Of a stretch of DNA of 64,000 bases, positions 9,229-18,829 are shown piece by piece. The position numbers were made by a program, and so were the translations under genes. Source of the stretch: Didymella arachidicola (Eukaryota > Ascomycota > Dothideomycetes > Pleosporales > Didymellaceae); the NCBI GenBank assembly GCA_016630955.3, contig CM049987.1, positions 2,970,773 through 3,034,772 on the forward strand. The letters are read 5' to 3'. How positions within the stretch are numbered: position 1 is the first letter of the stretch; the number at the start of each line of letters is the position of its first letter. The notes beneath the pieces were generated by a model, which did not search any database, was not told where the DNA came from, and saw nothing but the letters and a program-made list of their open reading frames with translations.

Positions 9229-12200
9229 GGTTTGATTCTGGTTCCCACGTGTTTTCCGAGTCTGGGTATCCTAACCACTTGACTAGGTATTCGTTGTTTT
9301 TTTTGGTTTTTCGATGTTTAATTACTTTCTCGACTTCCCACTCGTCCTGGCCGTCTGCCTGGTAGTGAAAGTCTTGCTGGATCGGCGTTCTAGGGTCGGC
9401 TGGTTCCAACAGCGAGATGTGGAACACTGGATGGATCTTTGCATCCTTGGGCAGCGCAAGTCGATAGTTGACTGGGCTGATTTGCTTGGAAATGAAAAAT
9501 GGTCCGACCTTGACTTTGTCCAGTTTTTTCGTTGGTCGCCGTGTGCGTAGGTTTTTCGTAAGGAGATACACTTTATCCCCCTCCTTTAGCAGAGGCGCCG
9601 TTTTTCGTTTCTTGTTAACATAAGAGATGCTCCGTGACTGAGCTTTAGCGATGTTATCGAGCGATTTTCTGTGTACTTCCTTCAGTGCTTCGACTGAGTT
9701 AATCGCTGATTCCGTTTGAATGTTACTGTCCAATGCCCTGGTAAAAAGATTTGGGTGTCTTCCGTGGTTTGCGAAGAACGGCGTTACGCCCGTTGCTTCC
9801 GACAATTTGTTGTTGTACGCGATTTGTGCCATAGGTAGCAGTGAAACCCAGTTGTCTTGCTGCTGATTGCAGTAGATGCGGAGGTACGTCTCCATTGTTT
9901 GGTTCACTCGTTCCGTTTGGCCATCCGTCTGCGGATGATACGCGGTTGACAATTTTTTCTTGGTACCAATAGCTGCTAACAGCGTGGTCCAGTAGTTCGA
10001 TGTAAACAACTTGTCTCTATCGCTGATGATTGATTCGGAAATGCCGTGGTGTCGAACAATCCTATCCAGGTACACTCGTGCGAGCTGCTCTGCAGTGTAG
10101 CTGTGGCGGAAAGGCACAAACTCAGCGGCTTTCGTGAATCGATCCACTACAACGAAGATTGAGTCGTAGGTGTATCCTGTTACAGGATCCTTGGAGACAG
10201 GTAGCTGTGTAACGAAATCCATCGTAATGTTCGTCCATGGTGCCTTTGGCGGCTCCATTGCCTGTGCTTCTCCATACTTGGCGTGCGTGCTGTGTTTGTT
10301 CTGTTGACAGCTTACGCAATTCTTGATGAACTTGGCGACCTTGTCGCGCATGTTCGGGAACTCGTAATGTCTCTTGATGAGTTCCATTGTTCTGGTGATA
10401 CCGGGGTGTCCATGAAGCGGGTCATCGTGGTGACTGCTTATGACTTCTTCCTCCAGTTCCTCTGGTACCTGTGATGGTACATGATGCTCTTGACGTACTA
10501 GCATCATATTGTTGAGCTGCTGGGACGGTCCTAACGATCCGTCGCTATTGATACCAAGGATCGCCGATTCGTTGATCGTCTTGGATCCTGCGAGGTCGTG
10601 TCGTCGACTGAGTGCGTCGGCTCTGCCGTTGTCCTTTCCTGGTGTATAGAGGATCTTGAATTTGTATTGTCCGAGGGTCTCGGACCATCGTACTTGTCGT
10701 CTGTTCAATACCTTTGTTGTCGTGAAATGTACCAGGTTTTTGTGATCCGTGTAGATCGTAAGTTCCGAACAACTTTCAGCGTAGACTCGCCAATGTTCTA
10801 GGGCAGATACGATCGCGAGCAGTTCTTTGTCGTGTACGTCGTATCGTTCTTCGGGTCCTGAGAACTTGCGTGAGTAGTAGGCAATCGGGTGCCATTGACC
10901 ATCTCGTTCCTGTGTGATGCATGCTCCTAATGCCAGATCTGAGGCATCTGTTTCCATTCGTAGCGGTTCTCCGCTCCTGAATGTAACCAACGTGGGTGGA
11001 TCTATACAAGCCTGTTTCAACGTTTCAAAAGCTTTGTCCTGATCCTCGCCCCACTTAAAGGGTGTGTCCTTCCGCGTAAGTTTCGTGAGCGGTAGGGCCT
11101 TCGTGGAGTAATCCTTAATGAAGCGTCGGTTGAAGTTAACAAACCCAAGGAACTCTTGAATGTTCTTGACGGTTTTGGGTGTTGGCCAATCCTTCACAAC
11201 CTGAATCTTTGCTTGGCTCATCTTGACTCCATATCGTCCCACTACAAACCCTAGGAATTCGACTTCCTCCTTGTGCCACTCGCACTTCTCGGGTTTTAAG
11301 CGTAGGTGCGCTGCTCCTAGGCAGGCAAGCACTTGTCGTACGTGTTCGACATGCTCTTCTAGTGTTTTGCTGTACACTAGGATGTCATCGAGGTACGCCA
11401 CCACGGTAATGTCCAAGTGTGCCCTTAGTACGTTGTTGATTAAGGCCTGACATGTCGCTGGTGCGTTGGTGAGCCCGAACGGCATAACCAAATACTCGTA
11501 ATGACCATAACGGGTTCTAAACGCCGTCTTCCATTCTTCGCCCTCCTTCATGCGGATGAGGTTGTATGCTCCTCTTAAGTCTAACGCAGTGAAGTACTGT
11601 GCTCCGGCTAACCGATCCTGAAGTTCGCTGATGTTCGGTAGCGGGTAACGATTCTTGATCGTGATATCGTTGAGCTTTCGGTAATCGATGCAAGGTCGTA
11701 GCTTGCCATCTTTCTTTGGTACGAATAGAACGGGAAATCCTGCTAGGGATTCTGATTCTTGAATGAATCCTTTCTCGAGGTTCTCCTTAAGGTAGTTGCG
11801 CAGCTCCTTAAGTTCCTTTTCTGACATCTGGTATATTGGCCCGAATGGGGGCTTCTTGCCTTCCTCGAGCTTAATCTCGTGGTCCCATTCCTGGTGCTGC
11901 GGTAATGCCTTCGCAGTCTTCTCATCGCGGAAGAGGTCTATAAACTCTCTGTATTCATCCGGGATGTCAGGAGTTGTACTGTTCTCCTTAACCGTCGCTT
12001 TGTGATCCTGGGGCTGGTCGGTATCTGCGCGGTCGACCGCTCTAACTTGGCGCGTCTTGTTCGAAGAGATGTTGTTGATCTCCTTCTCATCCACCAGCTG
12101 CGTCGTGAGCTGCGCGGGTCGCTGTCCGGGTGTACCTGATCCGTGACACGTGAGCGTTATTCGCTGGTTCTTCCAGTCGATCCATGGATTGTGCTCTCTT

Positions 12201-12676
12201 AACCAAGGAAGTCCTAATATGATATCGTGGGCGGCCGTTCCCAGAACATCTAGGTCTATCAATTCCTCGTGGTTGAATACTTTCAGACGTCGCTGTACCA
12301 CTTCGTGGGTCACAGTCGACTCTCCTGGCATTGGTTCTCCGTTGGCTACTCGTAAAGGGTATGGTTCCTCCTTTCTTCGCTTCTGCAAGCCTGCTTGCGC
12401 GATAGCGGATTGAGACACGTAGTTGCTCTGTGCTCCTGAGTCCAACAATGCCGTCATCCTGGTGCCTTCTAGCACGACAGGGAATTTGATGAGGGACTGG
12501 GCCTCATTGGAATCCTGACGTCGATTCCGGGAGCCCTGGACTGCGTTGAGAAAAAGCTCTCGTCCGGGTTGTCCTTGGCGTCTGTTTGCCATATGTCTAA
12601 AAAAGACTCGTCCTGGGGCATAAAACCGCTCAGGCGTTTTAGTGTCTCGTGGTTCCTGCACTTCGGATGGAAACAC
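9098..12676 (-). CDS. pol: Pol polyprotein of the Ty3 chromovirus
   Basis: The open frame starts near 12676, but translation is most simply entered by -1 slippage at 12598-12604, giving FFRHMANRRQG. Domains in order: aspartic protease (LLDSGAQSNYVS); reverse transcriptase with YLDDILVYS; RNase H (ETDASDLALGA); integrase H2C2 zinc module (HGHPGI, then CVSCQQNK); integrase core with DFVTQLP, ISDRDKLF and YHPQTDGQTERVNQ; and a C-terminal chromodomain (EWEVEKVIKHR, YLVKWLGYPDSENTWEP). Catalytic aspartates of protease, RT and integrase are visible. 1,192 codons, no break. The chromodomain suggests targeting to methylated histone H3, as known for chromoviruses. Confidence 0.95.
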   Translation of the reverse strand: MFPSEVQEPRDTKTPERFYAPGRVFFRHMANRRQGQPGRELFLNAVQGSRNRRQDSNEAQSLIKFPVVLEGTRMTALLDSGAQSNYVSQSAIAQAGLQKRRKEEPYPLRVANGEPMPGESTVTHEVVQRRLKVFNHEELIDLDVLGTAAHDIILGLPWLREHNPWIDWKNQRITLTCHGSGTPGQRPAQLTTQLVDEKEINNISSNKTRQVRAVDRADTDQPQDHKATVKENSTTPDIPDEYREFIDLFRDEKTAKALPQHQEWDHEIKLEEGKKPPFGPIYQMSEKELKELRNYLKENLEKGFIQESESLAGFPVLFVPKKDGKLRPCIDYRKLNDITIKNRYPLPNISELQDRLAGAQYFTALDLRGAYNLIRMKEGEEWKTAFRTRYGHYEYLVMPFGLTNAPATCQALINNVLRAHLDITVVAYLDDILVYSKTLEEHVEHVRQVLACLGAAHLRLKPEKCEWHKEEVEFLGFVVGRYGVKMSQAKIQVVKDWPTPKTVKNIQEFLGFVNFNRRFIKDYSTKALPLTKLTRKDTPFKWGEDQDKAFETLKQACIDPPTLVTFRSGEPLRMETDASDLALGACITQERDGQWHPIAYYSRKFSGPEERYDVHDKELLAIVSALEHWRVYAESCSELTIYTDHKNLVHFTTTKVLNRRQVRWSETLGQYKFKILYTPGKDNGRADALSRRHDLAGSKTINESAILGINSDGSLGPSQQLNNMMLVRQEHHVPSQVPEELEEEVISSHHDDPLHGHPGITRTMELIKRHYEFPNMRDKVAKFIKNCVSCQQNKHSTHAKYGEAQAMEPPKAPWTNITMDFVTQLPVSKDPVTGYTYDSIFVVVDRFTKAAEFVPFRHSYTAEQLARVYLDRIVRHHGISESIISDRDKLFTSNYWTTLLAAIGTKKKLSTAYHPQTDGQTERVNQTMETYLRIYCNQQQDNWVSLLPMAQIAYNNKLSEATGVTPFFANHGRHPNLFTRALDSNIQTESAINSVEALKEVHRKSLDNIAKAQSRSISYVNKKRKTAPLLKEGDKVYLLTKNLRTRRPTKKLDKVKVGPFFISKQISPVNYRLALPKDAKIHPVFHISLLEPADPRTPIQQDFHYQADGQDEWEVEKVIKHRKTKKNNEYLVKWLGYPDSENTWEPESNLTNCRQLLTQYRNSVASTAQDPQGFQQESQQRVGQTRDQKKNR

Positions 12677-14721
12677 TCAGCCCATTCGTGGCCGTAGCAC
12701 CTCTCGTTTTGTACCATGTGCATGTTGAATATGTCTTCCACACATTCAATTCCTGGAAAGTGGAGATTCGTGCGCTTATCCCACAAGTGTTCTGCGCAAT
12801 ACGTATCCATACATTCCCACCAGTATTCCTCGCAGCCCTCGGGCTTACTCGGAAACCATCCACTGTTCAGTTTGTACTGTCTGTGGTCTTCGCAGGCTTC
12901 GTGGTAGCACTGCGTAGGTGGTAGTCGAGAATGGTACGGGTTTCGAATATCCTGGAACAGCTTCGACGTATAGCTCGACGTTGGCAAAGCGGGCTGTCGG
13001 TCGAAGTCGGGTTCGTCTCGACTTCGAGCGTATAAGTTGTAGTCGTCCAGCTGTTGCTGAGTTGCGGAGTTGCTTTCTTTCCAGCGGATAAAGTCTTCCG
13101 TGTGCCATTCTTTGTTGGTTTTCTGTGCATTGGCTACCTGTTGGTCGAATCTCTTAAGTGCTTCGGGGTCACCGAGCAAGTACCGTCTTGACCGTTGAAT
13201 ATTTTCTTCCGTCATCCAATCGCGGACAGACTCGACATCCTGTAGGCTTGGTGTCTGGATAGAAACGGAGGACGCTTCTCCCTTGTGCTCTGGGATGTTG
13301 TTGACAATGGTCAAGTTTATCGTTGGTACTTGAGGTTCTTGGAAGACAGGAGTCTGGGTGGATTGGTCGCGCGAGACCATCATGTCCTGACTATGTTGCG
13401 TTTTGTCGCATACAATTAAACGTTTCCCTTCCTTTGAATAGTACTTGTCGTTGAGCCGGAAAAAGGAATCGTAGTATCGTTTGCCAACAATAGCGCTGCC
13501 GTCCTTAATGTCGCACTCTACCACATGGTGTTGACGGGGATCATTGTCAATCCACTCTTCCTTAGGGTAGGGTGTTGGTGACCGGATTTGCTTGCTTGGA
13601 GCATCCTCATCGGACTCCTCGATGTAGTCGTTGTCAAGTCCGGAAGTGGGGTCTTCCATGAGACGTCCCATCTCATTAGTAACGACCTCCCACTCTTGGT
13701 CGCCGCTGTCGTCATGAGCCAGCATGTTCAGCTGCCTGGTTACTTTGTTCTTCATGCGACAGTCGCGGGCGTAGTGGCCTGTCTTGCCACAGCCGTAACA
13801 AGTCACTGAAGACTTATCACCGCGGTTATTACTACCCTTCTTTTTCTCATTCCATCGTTCAGGTCCTTTGTTAATGTTGGAGAGGTCCATTGCTGCAGGA
13901 CCGTAGTATCCACTGTTCGTATCGTTGTGGACACGGCGTCCCATGTTGGCTTGGTAAAGGCCACCACGTTGACCACGGCGGTAGTTGTTGTTGCGCCACT
14001 GGTTGCGTGGAGCCTGGGGTGGGCGAGCGACCTGAGTCACGACTCGCACACGAGGGTCCTCTCGTAATTCTTGTTGAAGGTCGTAGAGCTTGACGTCGAT
14101 ACTGATTGCTTCGTTTACTAACGCGTCGAAGGTATCGGTAGCTGCGGCAGTCCGCATGAGCTCTTCCTTGACCTTGGGCTTAAGGCCTTGTTTGAACATG
14201 GTCATCAACGCAACGTCGTCCCAGCCGGTGAACGTAGCTACTTGCTGAAACTTAGCAGCGTAGTCGGCGGCGGACGCAGTTTGTCGGATGCGCTGAATCT
14301 CACGTCGGGCGATGGTTGGTTCGTTGTGTACTCCAAATACTTGGCGAATCTGTTCCTTGAACAGATCGAAGTCTTCGATCCATGGGTCGATGTCTGCTGA
14401 GTTGCTTGCTCCGTCGTGGTAACGGCGAATAAAGGGTTTGATCCAAGTGAACGCGCGATCCTTCATAAACGTACTCACAAAAGTGACACGTTTCTCCTCT
14501 GGGATGCGTTCTCCTTGGAACATGAAAAACAGATCGAACTTCATGAGCCAGTCTTCCAGCTTGTCGCGAGTGCCATCAAAGGCCTCGGGTTTAGCCACTG
14601 GGTAAACACTGGTAGGGGCAGGCGCCGCTGCCTCCTCGTCCATGTCGAGATCGTCATCAGCCGTGCGGCGTGATGCGTTGGAGTTGCTTGGGGTAGCACG
14701 GGATCCTGAGGTAGTACTCAT
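12469..14721 (-). CDS. gag: Gag polyprotein with zinc knuckle and three C-x4-C-x2-H repeats
   Basis: The ATG at 14721 gives 750 residues, long for a fungal Ty3 Gag. The N-terminal Gag core is at about 45-210. A basic, Arg/Asn-rich stretch is followed by the CCHC knuckle CYGCGKTGHYARDC near residue 305. The long C-terminal part is unusual: between about 600 and 700 there are three related units, CYHEACEDH, CMDTYCAEH and CFHPKCRNH, each C-x4-C-x2-H followed by a stretch ending in FP, FPG or FMP. Two are preceded by another Cys six or seven residues upstream. They probably bind zinc. The frameshift heptamer lies just after the third unit, so both Gag and Gag-Pol would carry all three. Confidence 0.92.
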   Translation of the reverse strand: MSTTSGSRATPSNSNASRRTADDDLDMDEEAAAPAPTSVYPVAKPEAFDGTRDKLEDWLMKFDLFFMFQGERIPEEKRVTFVSTFMKDRAFTWIKPFIRRYHDGASNSADIDPWIEDFDLFKEQIRQVFGVHNEPTIARREIQRIRQTASAADYAAKFQQVATFTGWDDVALMTMFKQGLKPKVKEELMRTAAATDTFDALVNEAISIDVKLYDLQQELREDPRVRVVTQVARPPQAPRNQWRNNNYRRGQRGGLYQANMGRRVHNDTNSGYYGPAAMDLSNINKGPERWNEKKKGSNNRGDKSSVTCYGCGKTGHYARDCRMKNKVTRQLNMLAHDDSGDQEWEVVTNEMGRLMEDPTSGLDNDYIEESDEDAPSKQIRSPTPYPKEEWIDNDPRQHHVVECDIKDGSAIVGKRYYDSFFRLNDKYYSKEGKRLIVCDKTQHSQDMMVSRDQSTQTPVFQEPQVPTINLTIVNNIPEHKGEASSVSIQTPSLQDVESVRDWMTEENIQRSRRYLLGDPEALKRFDQQVANAQKTNKEWHTEDFIRWKESNSATQQQLDDYNLYARSRDEPDFDRQPALPTSSYTSKLFQDIRNPYHSRLPPTQCYHEACEDHRQYKLNSGWFPSKPEGCEEYWWECMDTYCAEHLWDKRTNLHFPGIECVEDIFNMHMVQNERCYGHEWAECFHPKCRNHETLKRLSGFMPQDESFLDIWQTDAKDNPDESFFSTQSRAPGIDVRIPMRPSPSSNSLSC
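12598..12604 (-). promoter_or_regulatory. -1 programmed ribosomal frameshift heptamer
   Basis: On the element strand the gag codons run TCT TTT TTA GAC, giving the heptamer T TTT TTA in the correct phase (X XXY YYZ). Slipping back one base reads TTT TTT AGA CAT ATG, which is the start of the Pol frame (FFRHM). Gag and pol frames overlap around it and are related by exactly -1. Confidence 0.85.
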
Positions 14722-14738
14722 CTTGGGGGTGTTCAAAA

Positions 14739-15218
14739 TGTTGAAGTCGTACTTTAAGCAAAGCTCGTAAGCACTAATTCTATTGGTTCTCAGGGATGAG
14801 TACGGTGACAGGAAGCCGAGGGGGTTGGTTGCAATAAGGTGTACAGATACGATCTGTCAGTCTTGAGAGCAGGGTAACGATGAGTAGTACAGAGTAGACT
14901 GTCTAGCTCGAAGGTTGGGTTTGAGATCCAAAGACAAACTTTAACTTAGGATTGAACACGAACTGTAAGAGTTGTGTTCCTACTAGATTATATAGTGAAG
15001 GTAATGGAGGTCATCCCAAGGGTTGTGCCATCCCCGGAGGTCTTGCCATCCCGGAGGTCGTGCCATCCCCGGAGGTCATGCCATCCCCGGAGGTCATGCC
15101 ATCCCGGAGGTCACGTCTTGGCGGGATGCCATCCCGGAGTCCCGTGATTGGTGACACGCTGTCATCCTTAGCGATGCCCCGCTTCCTATCAGTACCTCGC
15201 AACTCGGAGATCGTAACA
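14739..15218 (-). repeat. 5' LTR of the intact Ty3 element
   Basis: 480 bp, identical by eye to 8022-8501. On the element strand it ends CTTCAACA, 18 bases before the gag ATG, so the leader is very short. Confidence 0.93.
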
Positions 15219-15223
15219 GGATC
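15219..15223. other. target-site duplication, right copy
   Basis: GGATC, matching 8017-8021. Confidence 0.92.
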
Positions 15224-15504
15224 ACAACGAGTATTACACCCCAGTACGGCACAGCAGGAGTTGGCAGCATGGGCAACTACAAGGAAAGACAGGGCAACGC
15301 TTCGACTCTGCGAACGACATCACGTCACGTGACACTGATCAAAAGTCTTGGCAATGATCGGTGTGATCAGTGCTCAGTGCGATCAGTGATCAGTGAGATC
15401 AACGATCAGTATGATCAGTACCTTACAGGTACTGAGCACACTGCATATCTCTTTAGTATATAGCATATAGGAACACAACCCTTATAGTTCGTGTTCAACC
15501 TACA
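15224..15504 (+). repeat. right part of the split LTR
   Basis: Joined to 7994-8021 it makes a 309-bp LTR that starts TGTTACGATC and ends CAACCTACA. TGGCAGGGAACC follows at once and could be a primer-binding site. It holds a cluster of TGATCA-like words (about 15340-15420), a TATA-like stretch near 15455 and ATAGTTCGTGTT, shared with the U3/R of the older LTR at 5757. Confidence 0.55.
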
Positions 15505-15571
15505 TGGCAGGGAACCAACAGGTTGGGGTACCCGCACGGATCTCTTCTGCCCTGTTTCGTACTAGTCCCGG

Positions 15572-15841
15572 ATGGACTCCATAACTACCCCTGCACTTAC
15601 CCCTTTTAGCTATCTTGGCTCCGCAACCTCTGCTGCTGAGTTGGACCTCCGATTTCATGCAACTGCTACAACTGCGGGGCGTGGTGCTAAGTCTAGTCTA
15701 TGTCTCGTACGTGGAGAATTTACACAGGAAATCCTGTCAATCCCAGCTACTGCACGTTGCAGTCTAGCCTTCCAGATCCCCCTTCTACTATCGCTAAGGC
15801 AGGTGTCCAGGCAATTATACCAATACAGTCAAGTTTACTAA
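15572..15841 (+). other. short ORF after the split LTR, possible retroelement leader or gag start
   Basis: 89 codons with an ATG (MDSITTPALTPFSYLG), placed where the first ORF of a retroelement would be. It ends just before homology to the ORF1 family begins. I recognise no domain. It may be the truncated start of a gag gene or simply an open frame. Confidence 0.25.
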
Positions 15842-15855
15842 CTGCTTGCTTCTAG

Positions 15856-18525
15856 TTAGAAGCGAGAGAAACGCTGAACATCATCTCCTACCTGCCACTA
15901 TATGGCTACCTGTTTTGCACGGTTTGCAGGAGCGCCATTTCCCGCAAGGTACTCCTCAATCATCTCCAGCGACATCACGGCATCAGCAGCGGCCTATCCA
16001 CAACTATACTTCGCCAATACGAACATCTCTCCGTAGCGCAGGAAGACTTGGACATCGTTCCACTTCCCAATGACAGCCGTGTCTTGCCGTTCCTAGCGGC
16101 TCCTGTCCAGGGTTTCAGCTGCCCGCATTGCATCTGGCTTACGGTGAACTGGGGCGAACTTCGAAAGCATCTAAGTAAAACTCATAGTATAAGGAACATA
16201 CTAGTTGACAGGAGGGACGTTTCATGCTTCCTGCAACAATGGGTCGCGCACAGAAAGACTGGACAATACTGGCGCGTGGACCGCACCAGGACGGACAGCG
16301 TTGAGTCTGTGGAAACAGATTGCGAGGAAGAGCCAGCAGATGAAGAAAGATTGATGCAGCTGGAAGAAGCTTGTCGCGACCCAGAAATAGCGGAGCTTCT
16401 CCGTATGGAAGATGAAGAGGAACGCCGGCTTGCCAATGAAGCAAACGAGAACGCATGTCTCCCAGACAAGTTAGAGCACGACGAGAACACGCACTGGCTT
16501 TGTGAGTGCGGGTGGCCACGCTGGTTCGCACGCAAGCCGCTTCATGTAATTGTCGCTACATCGCAGCTTCCCTCGAAAAAGCATGAAGCTCTCTACCTAG
16601 GACCATGGAACGGCTCTCAATGGAGCAGCTGCTCAGCTACAGAGACGAAGCTCTTGGTGCTCGTTGAGCTTGTGAGTCGCGTGCTAGACAGGTGCGAGGA
16701 GACCCTGTCATCTACACCGCGGGTTCTTCGCTGTTGGCTACGCAGCTGGGGCCCACATTATTGCCCTATCCCATTTGAGCAACCAAAGCGACAGGCTACG
16801 CAGAAAAAGTACCGCTCCTACTGTTACCGCTTCCTTTGCTATGTTTTCCGAGCGAGGCAGATTTGCTTTGCGCAGGGTGACGACGCGAAGGACATCTACG
16901 GCCTGACACTTACCGCATCCCAGGCAGAAATGGCGGATACTATCTGGGCGGCGCTGGACAATCTGTCGCCGAGTGAGGCAGAGAGAGCCCTGTCAAGTCC
17001 TTCGTCGCCACTGCCTCCTCCATCCTCTTCCATCCTCGAAACTATCTTCCAGCTGCTTGTTCTCTTCTGGTCAGACACTTCGATAGACGGGGATGCAGGT
17101 GCCAAAGCACTCATTCATTTCTCCGGTGTGCTTGGGATCCACCCGTATAAGCTGACTCTCCGCACCGCGTATGATTACACACCATATCTTTCCGCCTTAA
17201 TCTGGGTAGGAAGATTAGTGATCCTCGAGTATGCGCTGCCGTCGCGAGCTTACAGTTCGTGGGACCCTCTTCTCCAGGCACGCACTACGCATCCAGATCA
17301 AGGGTCAAGGCTTCTTAGAGAGATTCGGCCAAGGTATCTCCAACGTGGTACCTTCGCGCCCCTCGGATATTTCATTGAGCGCCTCCAACATGGCAGAGCT
17401 GTAGCAAAGCGGGAAGGTGGCAAAACAAACATCTCCTGGTCACCTGATGGCCAGATGCTCGAGGTGAACGGATCTCAGATCACTCTGACACAGCTGCGCT
17501 CTACAGTGCACTCTCTTCTGGATGCGATCAATCGGGAAGCTCGCGATCTAATGTTTCAGTGGTGGCCTGATGTCAATTTGCGTGGGATCAAGGACAAGCT
17601 AACAAGCTATCGAGCGGGCTATTCATTTCTAGCGGAGCCTGAGAACAATCTGCAAATGAGCTTCAAGCATCTTTACCGCCGAGCGTTCTTTCTTCAAGAA
17701 GGGAGGCTAGCACTGCAGGGCGCTGGACGCCAGCAAGCGGTGGCGTATCTCCAGAGACGTGGCGAGTTTATTCGACTGATCTTTGCAGGTATCCACATGA
17801 CGAGCGGCATGCCCGCTAGAGGGGAAGAGCTCCGCATTATACGCTGGGCAAATACCGTCGCTGTACAACGCAACATTATAATACACAAGGGACACATTAT
17901 GCTGGTTTTCACTTACAACAAAGTGTCCACAACAGCAAACCACTCGTTCTACATTATTCGGGTGCCTTGTCCTATAGTAGAGCGAGCTCTGTTCCTATAT
18001 CTTGCCTATATACGGCCTTTTACCGACTTCCTCCTCCGACAACTGAAACTCATTGATGCGCGAACAAAGACGAATCTGCATCTCTTCACCCGAAGCAATC
18101 ATCCCACTGGTTGCTTCAGCGCAGTAGACTGCTCGAAGAGCCTAGAGCTGGCTACGCCAGACTGCCCCATTCGACTTCAGCTGTGTATCTATCGCCACAT
18201 CGCGGTCGCCATTAGCAAGAAGCATATCCCAACACTGCTGGAGCCGTTCGACCCCAACATTCCAAAGGACCAGAACGGCTTTCTTCATCTATTAGCCTTC
18301 CAGACAGGTCACACTCCATCGATTCATGTAAGCGCTTACGCTCTCGAGAGAGGCTATCCGGCGAGATTGCAGCCAGAGCTCATCGACCGCTATTTTGAGA
18401 ACAGCCTGATTTGGCATCGGTTCCTGGAGATCGAGGACAGACCTATAGACAGAGAAGCAAATCCGGGCCCGTTAGACCCACAGATACAGAAATTGATAAT
18501 GTTAACGATGAAGCCGGCACATTAA
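15856..18525 (+). CDS. ORF1 copy 1: OrsD-like zinc-finger / tyrosine-recombinase-like protein
   Basis: Open from 15856 (after a TAG that could be a splice acceptor) to 18525, about 890 codons; no ATG at the front, so a 5' exon is missing from view. Order: CxxC fingers (LFCTVCRS near 15910; FSCPHC near 16113 with HLSKTH), the OrsD/DUF3505-like pattern; the HDENTHWL motif; then a helical block leading to a tyrosine-recombinase-like domain. The boxes are SGMPARGEELRIIRW (17800), YNK (17915), YRHIAVAISKKH (18187), QTGH then SAYAL (18300-18345), and LIWHRFLE. It ends soon afterwards and lacks the basic coiled coil and second finger domain of copy 4. No internal stop. The function is inferred from motif order. 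Confidence 0.7.
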   Translation, partial: LEARETLNIISYLPLYGYLFCTVCRSAISRKVLLNHLQRHHGISSGLSTTILRQYEHLSVAQEDLDIVPLPNDSRVLPFLAAPVQGFSCPHCIWLTVNWGELRKHLSKTHSIRNILVDRRDVSCFLQQWVAHRKTGQYWRVDRTRTDSVESVETDCEEEPADEERLMQLEEACRDPEIAELLRMEDEEERRLANEANENACLPDKLEHDENTHWLCECGWPRWFARKPLHVIVATSQLPSKKHEALYLGPWNGSQWSSCSATETKLLVLVELVSRVLDRCEETLSSTPRVLRCWLRSWGPHYCPIPFEQPKRQATQKKYRSYCYRFLCYVFRARQICFAQGDDAKDIYGLTLTASQAEMADTIWAALDNLSPSEAERALSSPSSPLPPPSSSILETIFQLLVLFWSDTSIDGDAGAKALIHFSGVLGIHPYKLTLRTAYDYTPYLSALIWVGRLVILEYALPSRAYSSWDPLLQARTTHPDQGSRLLREIRPRYLQRGTFAPLGYFIERLQHGRAVAKREGGKTNISWSPDGQMLEVNGSQITLTQLRSTVHSLLDAINREARDLMFQWWPDVNLRGIKDKLTSYRAGYSFLAEPENNLQMSFKHLYRRAFFLQEGRLALQGAGRQQAVAYLQRRGEFIRLIFAGIHMTSGMPARGEELRIIRWANTVAVQRNIIIHKGHIMLVFTYNKVSTTANHSFYIIRVPCPIVERALFLYLAYIRPFTDFLLRQLKLIDARTKTNLHLFTRSNHPTGCFSAVDCSKSLELATPDCPIRLQLCIYRHIAVAISKKHIPTLLEPFDPNIPKDQNGFLHLLAFQTGHTPSIHVSAYALERGYPARLQPELIDRYFENSLIWHRFLEIEDRPIDREANPGPLDPQIQKLIMLTMKPAH

Positions 18526-18829
18526 GCGGTAGACGTGGGTATGTTAGAAGAGGTATTTTTCGCACTGCATAGCGGAGACGGAAAGAAAGCAGAGGCAAAA
18601 GGGCCTGATAGGAGATTATTGACACGAAGCAAGCGTAGACTGAGCAGCGACCTTTGTAACGTCCTTCAGAACCAAAGCGTATCACATTCAGCTAGACTAA
18701 AGAGCGGGAGAGTCAGCATCAGCTGTACGAGCACTGGTCTTAGATACACAAAGATAAGAAAGGGTTAGAATTATAGGAATAGAAGGAAAGAAACGTGTGC
18801 TACGCAAGCAAAGCGTTTAGTAACCTCAG
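18526..18829 (+). other. spacer between ORF1 copies 1 and 2
   Basis: About 300 bp with no open frame that I can connect to either neighbour; likely the 3' trailer of copy 1 and the leader of copy 2. Confidence 0.4.

Larger units (their letters stand above)
8022..15218 (-). mobile_element. full-length Ty3/gypsy chromovirus LTR retrotransposon
   Basis: A 7,197-bp element on the minus strand: LTR, gag, pol (protease, reverse transcriptase, RNase H, integrase, chromodomain), an extra antisense gene, LTR. The LTRs (480 bp each) read the same by eye, the target duplication is perfect, and both gag and pol are open, so the insertion is recent and may still be competent. Gag and Pol overlap in the -1 relation with a U UUU UUA heptamer at 12598-12604. 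No TGG primer-binding site follows the 5' LTR; the bases there are TTTTGAACACCCCC, so priming may not use the usual tRNA match. It is nested in the LTR of another family. Confidence 0.93.

Noticed and set aside
16139..16535. Minus-strand frames inside ORF1 copy 1
   Set aside because: Antisense shadows of the finger-coding exon.
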